Assembly: GCF_938045775.1 (NCBI RefSeq)
Contig: NZ_CALIBH010000228.1
Coordinates: forward strand, 1 to 9,256
Direction of reading: 5' to 3'
From: an uncultured Campylobacter sp.
GTDB lineage: Bacteria; Campylobacterota; Campylobacteria; Campylobacterales; Campylobacteraceae
DNA: 9,256 bases
A program made the position numbers and the translations under genes. This document shows positions 6,081-9,256 of the stretch, piece by piece. The notes below the pieces were generated by a model. It was not told the DNA's origin. It saw only the letters and a program-made list of their open reading frames with translations, and made no database searches. The stretch's first letter is position 1, and each line of letters begins with the position of its first letter.

Positions 6081-7045
6081 TGTATAAAATCTGCGGGGTT
6101 GCATTGCAAGGCAGAGGGCATATAAAACATAATATGCCCTGCCAAGACAAAATAGCATATTTTCAAAGTGATAATTTAAATATAATAGCATTGAGCGATG
6201 GGGCAGGTTCTGCAAAATACTCACATTTTGGAGCTGAGAAATCCGTAAAATTTATTTGTGAAGAATTTAGCAAAAATTTTGATGGATATTTTAATCAGCA
6301 AGATGGAAATGTTGTAAAATCAGCAATTCTTTCAAAAGTAAGATCTAGGATGATTGATCTAAGCAACGAGCACGATTGTGAAATTTCAGACCTGGCGCAT
6401 ACCTTGCTTTTTGTGGCGATAAAAGATAAAAATTTTATACTATTTCATATAGGTGACGGGATTATCGGCTGTGTAAAAAACAGACAAATCAAAGTAGCTT
6501 CATTGCCTACAAATGGTGAATTTGCAAATGTTACTGTTTTTGCTACCTCTGATGATGCTTTACAAAATGCAAAAATTATAAAAGGAAAAATTGATCAAAT
6601 AGAAGGCTTTGTATTGATGAGTGATGGAAGTAGTGAGAGTTTTTACGATAGACAGTCGAAAAATTTGACTAAAATTCTGCTAAAGCTTATAAATTTAAAT
6701 GCAATTTTGCCTAGTGGAATTTTGCAAGATAAGTTAGAGATATCATTTGAAAAATCCGTATTAGCAAAAACAAGTGATGATTGTAGTCTTGTAATGATCA
6801 GTAAAGCCACAGCATTTTCAAGCTTATCTATTTGGGAACAAGGCGAAATATTAGGCATCAAAGATCATAAAAAACTACAAAAAAATATATTTCTTTTGCA
6901 GTTTTTGCAATCTAAAAAGACTATTGGAGAAATTATAAAATTTACGCATTTGAAGAAGCGCCTTGCAAAGAGGCGTTTGGATGATTTATGCAATTTAAGT
7001 CTCATAAAAAGGACGGATGCTTTTTATGAAGCTCTTATAACATAA
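6080..7045 (+). CDS. PP2C-family Ser/Thr phosphatase with C-terminal winged-helix-like domain
   Basis: A 321-aa protein. Residues 1 to ~240 form a bacterial PP2C (PPM) phosphatase of the YegK/PphC type, which removes phosphate from Ser/Thr using two metal ions held by Asp residues: C-Q-D (Asp23), L-S-D-G-A-G-S-A (Asp40, Gly41), H-I-G-D-G (Asp126), M-S-D-G (Asp182) and T-S-D-D (Asp233/234). Residues ~250-321 add an unusual tail: a hydrophobic L-L-Q-F-L helix, a T-I-G-E-I-I turn helix, a very basic helix (K-K-R-L-A-K-R-R-L, 292-300), then N-L-S-L-I-K-R and Y-E-A, the pattern of a winged helix-turn-helix with the wing near 305-317. It may therefore bind DNA or RNA, or sense a ligand. It should oppose the upstream kinase. 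It ends the operon. Confidence 0.87.
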   Translation: MYKICGVALQGRGHIKHNMPCQDKIAYFQSDNLNIIALSDGAGSAKYSHFGAEKSVKFICEEFSKNFDGYFNQQDGNVVKSAILSKVRSRMIDLSNEHDCEISDLAHTLLFVAIKDKNFILFHIGDGIIGCVKNRQIKVASLPTNGEFANVTVFATSDDALQNAKIIKGKIDQIEGFVLMSDGSSESFYDRQSKNLTKILLKLINLNAILPSGILQDKLEISFEKSVLAKTSDDCSLVMISKATAFSSLSIWEQGEILGIKDHKKLQKNIFLLQFLQSKKTIGEIIKFTHLKKRLAKRRLDDLCNLSLIKRTDAFYEALIT

Positions 7046-7076
7046 AACGGATATCTTTTCTTTATATGATAACTAA

Positions 7077-7105
7077 ATTTTTATATTTAATTTATTGTGT
7101 ATAAT
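7077..7105 (+). promoter_or_regulatory. Possible sigma70 promoter reading toward the hairpin
   Basis: A T-rich tract (7077-7095) is followed by TGTGTATAAT with TATAAT at 7100-7105, the campylobacterial promoter style. No + strand gene follows; transcription would run only ~80 bases to the hairpin at 7161-7190. AT-rich DNA gives such boxes by chance. Confidence 0.25.
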
Positions 7106-7160
7106 GTTTTTGGGTTTCTCTTACATTATATGATTCATATCTTATGCTAATTAAAGCGAT

Positions 7161-7191
7161 AAGCTTTGAATTGAACTAAATTCAAAGTTTT
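7161..7191. terminator. AT-rich hairpin, probable bidirectional terminator
   Basis: AAGCTTTGAATT (7161-7172) pairs with AATTCAAAGTTT (7179-7190) over twelve positions including one G-U, with a six-base loop. On the + strand it is followed at once by TTTTGATT, a weak U-tract, so it can end the phosphatase operon. On the - strand it starts three bases beyond the stop of the small membrane-protein gene. The low G+C of the stem makes strength uncertain. Confidence 0.5.
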
Positions 7192-7198
7192 GATTATA
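7185..7198 (+). repeat. 14-bp direct repeat, right copy (candidate attachment site)
   Basis: An exact copy of AAGTTTTGATTATA found at 2031-2044. It overlaps the terminator stem and the TAA stop (7194-7196) of the - strand chromosomal gene. Integrative elements often use such a gene 3' end and restore the stop codon on insertion. It lies at the boundary between AT-rich and GC-rich DNA. Confidence 0.5.
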
Positions 7199-7604
7199 AA
7201 TTCTTAAATTCCATCTCCAGCTGCTTGCGCCAGTCTTGCAGCGAGCGCTCTGCGTCCGCGGCGTATTTTTCGATAAGCGCGTCCGTTTTATTTAGAAACT
7301 CAAATAGCTTGCCCTCCCACACGGCGGGATTTAGGTTGCTTTGATGCATCGTTTTGATATAAACTAGCTCCTTGCTAAGAGCCTCAAGTTCGCCTAGATA
7401 GCTCTCGCGAGCGCTTTCATTGCGCAGTTCGAGCCGCTTTAGAGCTCGCAGTTTGCCCTCCAAAATATCGCAAAATTTCATATACCTTTGCGAGCTAAGC
7501 TCGGGGTCTGCGGCATCTGCGCGCGCGGAAGCCTTTTGGACCTGAAAATACACGAGCGCGCCCACCGCAAGGGCGACTGCGAACATCAAAGCGAAATTAG
7601 CCAT
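7194..7604 (-). CDS. Small membrane-anchored coiled-coil protein, hypothetical
   Basis: A 136-aa protein with one N-terminal hydrophobic segment (residues ~3-21), followed by a soluble, highly charged, helix-rich part (A, E, K, L and R dominate), likely a coiled coil between ~35 and 85 and again from ~110 to the end. There is no cleavage site of good quality, so it is probably a membrane-anchored protein. I do not recognise the family. Its ATG is preceded by AAGGAG (bases 7610-7615 read on this strand, five bases away), and the start overlaps the end of rarD by eight bases, so the two are translationally coupled. The G+C content matches rarD and the DAHP synthase gene, marking it as resident chromosomal DNA. 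Its 3' end carries the right direct repeat. Confidence 0.8.
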   Translation of the reverse strand: MANFALMFAVALAVGALVYFQVQKASARADAADPELSSQRYMKFCDILEGKLRALKRLELRNESARESYLGELEALSKELVYIKTMHQSNLNPAVWEGKLFEFLNKTDALIEKYAADAERSLQDWRKQLEMEFKNL

Positions 7605-8469
7605 TTTTTCTCCTTAAGCCGTCCAAGCCCACGACCGCGAGCCCGAACCAAATTAGCGAAAAGCTCAAAATTTTATAAGTCTCAAGCTCCTCGCCGTAAA
7701 TAAACACCGCGATTAGCATACTCATGCTAGGGCTGATGTATTGCATAAAGCCGATCGTAGATAGCGGCAGATACTGCGTGCTTACGGCGAAGGTGAGCAG
7801 CGGCAAAATCGTAATCAGTCCGCTTGCAAACAGCAGCGCGCCGCTTGTGCTGAAGCCGAAAGCGGCGCTTCCTTTCAGCGCGCAGTAGATCAGAAACGTA
7901 AGCGCGGGCAGCAGCATCAGCGTCGTCTCGCAAAACAGCCCCTCAAAGCTAGGCACGCTTACTTTTTTGCGTATGAGGCCGTAAAATGCAAAGCTAAGCG
8001 GTAGCACGAGCGAGATTATCGGCAGCCTACCCAGCGCGTAAATTTGCACGCCGATCGCCGCAAAGGCCAGTAGCAGGGAAAGCTTGGCCGCCGCGCTTAG
8101 TCGCTCGCGCAGAAACAAAGCGCCCAAAAGCACCGAAAATAGAGGATTTATAAAATATCCGAGGCTGGTGGCTAAAATTTGATCAGAATTTACCGCGTAG
8201 ATATAAATACCCCAGTTCGTGCTGATAAGTAGTCCCGTACAAAGCAACGTAAGGGCGATTTTAGGAGCGCTAAGAAGTCGCGCGACGTTTTTTAAGCGGT
8301 GCGTAAAGCAGAGAAAAACGAGCAGCAGCAGGAAAGACCAAACGACGCGATGCGCTAAAATTTGCACCGCGTCCACGTCTTTTATTAGCTTAAAAAATAT
8401 CGGGAAAACGCCCCACATAAAAAAGGTCGCAAATGCAAGCATTAGCCCTTTAGTGCGGTTTTCTTCCAT
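7597..8469 (-). CDS. rarD: RarD, EamA/DMT-superfamily permease
   Basis: A 290-aa inner-membrane protein with about ten hydrophobic segments, the normal size and topology of the RarD branch of the drug/metabolite transporter superfamily. Branch-specific landmarks are F-M-W-G-V-F-P-I-F-F-K (17-27), A-H-R-V-V-W-S (39-45), N-W-G-I-Y-I-Y (85-91), a T-S-L-G-Y-F-I-N-P-L stretch (about 100-109), E-R-L (121-123), and G-F-M-Q-Y-I-S-P-S (about 241-249). E. coli RarD is linked to chloramphenicol sensitivity, but the natural substrate is not established. AAGGAA (8474-8479 on this strand) precedes the ATG. A weak TAAAAT at 8500-8505 read leftward is the only -10 candidate. It is divergent from the DAHP synthase gene. 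Confidence 0.9.
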   Translation of the reverse strand: MEENRTKGLMLAFATFFMWGVFPIFFKLIKDVDAVQILAHRVVWSFLLLLVFLCFTHRLKNVARLLSAPKIALTLLCTGLLISTNWGIYIYAVNSDQILATSLGYFINPLFSVLLGALFLRERLSAAAKLSLLLAFAAIGVQIYALGRLPIISLVLPLSFAFYGLIRKKVSVPSFEGLFCETTLMLLPALTFLIYCALKGSAAFGFSTSGALLFASGLITILPLLTFAVSTQYLPLSTIGFMQYISPSMSMLIAVFIYGEELETYKILSFSLIWFGLAVVGLDGLRRKNG

Positions 8470-8508
8470 AAAATTCCTTCCAAATTGCCTAAAGGCGCTA
8501 TTTTAAGA

Positions 8509-8543
8509 TTTTTTGGGTTAATAAAAGCTTATTTCGGTATAAT
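8509..8543 (+). promoter_or_regulatory. Sigma70-type promoter of the DAHP synthase gene
   Basis: A T-tract, TTTTTTGGGTT (8509-8519), is followed after 18 bases by a perfect TATAAT (8538-8543). This is the campylobacterial layout, with a T-rich element in place of a -35 box. It gives a leader of about 25 bases containing GGAGGGG before the ATG at 8574. Confidence 0.65.
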
Positions 8544-8573
8544 CGCGAAATTTTACGAAATCTAGGAGGGGCT

Positions 8574-9256
8574 ATGAGTTGGAGTAGGACGTCATGGAAA
8601 GATTATAAAATTTTACAGCAGCCGATTTATCAGGATGAAAGTGCGGTGCAGGCCGCTAAAGAGCGCCTTTACAAGCTGCCGCCGTTAATTTTTGCGGGCG
8701 AGGTTCGCAACCTAAAAGCCGAGCTTGCGCGCGCCAGCGAAGGCAAATCGTTTTTGCTTCAAGGCGGCGATTGCGCGGAGAGCTTTAATGATTTTAGCGC
8801 GAATAATATCCGTGATATGTTTAAGGTAATGCTTCAGATGGCGATCATTCTTACCTTCGCAGCGGGATGTCCCGTCGTTAAGGTAGGTCGTATCGCAGGG
8901 CAGTTCGCAAAGCCGCGCAGTAGCGATTTCGAGGAGGTTGGCGGCGTAAGTCTGCCTAGCTATCGCGGCGACATAATCAACGGATTTGAGTTTAACGAAG
9001 CGGCGCGAAAGCCGGATCCTGCGCGCATGATCGAGGCGTATCATCAAAGCGCTTCGACGCTGAATTTGCTGCGCGCCTTTTCTCGCGGCGGTCTTGCGAA
9101 CCTGCACGAGGTGCATAAGTGGAATTTGGGCTTTTTGAAAAAGAGCGAGCTGGAGGCTAAATTTAACGAGCTCAGCGATGAAATTTCGCGCACGCTTAAA
9201 TTTATGGAGGCATGCGGGCTGAGCGCCGCTAATTCTCCGAGCCTTGCCGAGACGGT
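8574..9256 (+). CDS. aroG: Class II (plant-type) DAHP synthase, 5' part
   Basis: The first 227 codons of 3-deoxy-D-arabino-heptulosonate-7-phosphate synthase; the rest lies beyond the window (the family is ~450 aa). The enzyme joins phosphoenolpyruvate and erythrose 4-phosphate, the first step of the shikimate pathway to aromatic amino acids. Class II landmarks are present: W-S-R-T-S-W at the start, L-L-Q-G-G-D-C-A-E-S-F (61-71) with metal-binding Cys67, K-V-G-R-I-A-G-Q-F-A-K-P-R-S (103-116) with substrate-binding Arg106, and L-P-S-Y-R-G-D-I-I-N-G (127-137). The ATG at 8574 has a strong upstream GGAGGGG at 8566-8572, only one base from the ATG (AGGAG at 8565-8569 gives four). Codon use is GC-rich and matches rarD. 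The symbol aroG follows the mycobacterial name; other species use other aro names. Confidence 0.93.
   Translation, partial: MSWSRTSWKDYKILQQPIYQDESAVQAAKERLYKLPPLIFAGEVRNLKAELARASEGKSFLLQGGDCAESFNDFSANNIRDMFKVMLQMAIILTFAAGCPVVKVGRIAGQFAKPRSSDFEEVGGVSLPSYRGDIINGFEFNEAARKPDPARMIEAYHQSASTLNLLRAFSRGGLANLHEVHKWNLGFLKKSELEAKFNELSDEISRTLKFMEACGLSAANSPSLAET

Noticed and set aside
7488..8506. Open frames opposite or within rarD and its neighbour (7488-7703 +, 7727-7933 -, 8219-8506 +)
   Set aside because: They are out of frame with well-supported membrane proteins, Arg-rich, and without start signals.
8712..9116. - strand open frame of 134 codons
   Set aside because: It is antisense to the DAHP synthase gene, which has clear family motifs, a promoter and a Shine-Dalgarno; the Arg/Ala-rich translation is typical of a shadow frame.
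1..9256. CRISPR array, tRNA, rRNA, insertion sequence or integrase gene
   Set aside because: I saw no regularly spaced repeats, no tRNA-like cloverleaf at the element border, and no transposase or recombinase motifs in any frame.

Overview
The window looks like a chromosomal locus of a higher-GC Campylobacter (the oral C. gracilis / C. showae / C. rectus group would fit) carrying horizontally acquired DNA. The evidence is a class II DAHP synthase and a RarD transporter in DNA of roughly 50% G+C by eye at the right, campylobacterial promoter features (a T-rich tract instead of a clear -35, then TATAAT), and very AT-rich DNA over the first 7 kb. The species is inferred from composition and not proven.

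Layout. (1) Bases 1-2020 hold five tightly packed small + strand genes in phage- or plasmid-like style: the tail of an unknown gene, two unrecognised proteins (201 and 186 aa), a small dCMP-deaminase-like enzyme, and a secreted or membrane-anchored glutamine-rich protein. (2) Bases 2064-7045 hold five + strand genes with overlaps or gaps of at most 11 bases, evidently one operon: a ThiL/PurM-superfamily enzyme, a thymidylate-synthase-like enzyme, a PIN-like domain fused to a YegI-type protein kinase, a TerY/YegL-type vWA protein, and a PP2C phosphatase with a C-terminal winged-helix-like domain. (3) Bases 7046-7193 are AT-rich intergenic DNA with a hairpin and a promoter-like box. (4) Bases 7194-8469 on the - strand hold rarD and a translationally coupled small membrane/coiled-coil protein. 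(5) From 8574 to the window end runs the start of a class II DAHP synthase gene on the + strand, with its own promoter.

The most interesting part is the 5 kb operon. The kinase, vWA and PP2C genes form the triad known from ter neighbourhoods and from E. coli yegI-yegK-yegL. Here it is joined to two predicted metabolic enzymes, one of the thymidylate synthase fold and one of the ThiL kinase fold, and the kinase carries a probable RNase-type PIN domain. I infer a phosphorylation-controlled stress or defence system in which a modified nucleotide or cofactor is made and a nuclease-kinase is switched by the phosphatase. A perfect 14-bp direct repeat (AAGTTTTGATTATA) lies on both sides of exactly these five genes, at 2031-2044 and 7185-7198. 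The right copy covers the stop codon of the flanking chromosomal gene, as expected of an attachment site. The operon may therefore be a discrete inserted cassette lying beside a second element.
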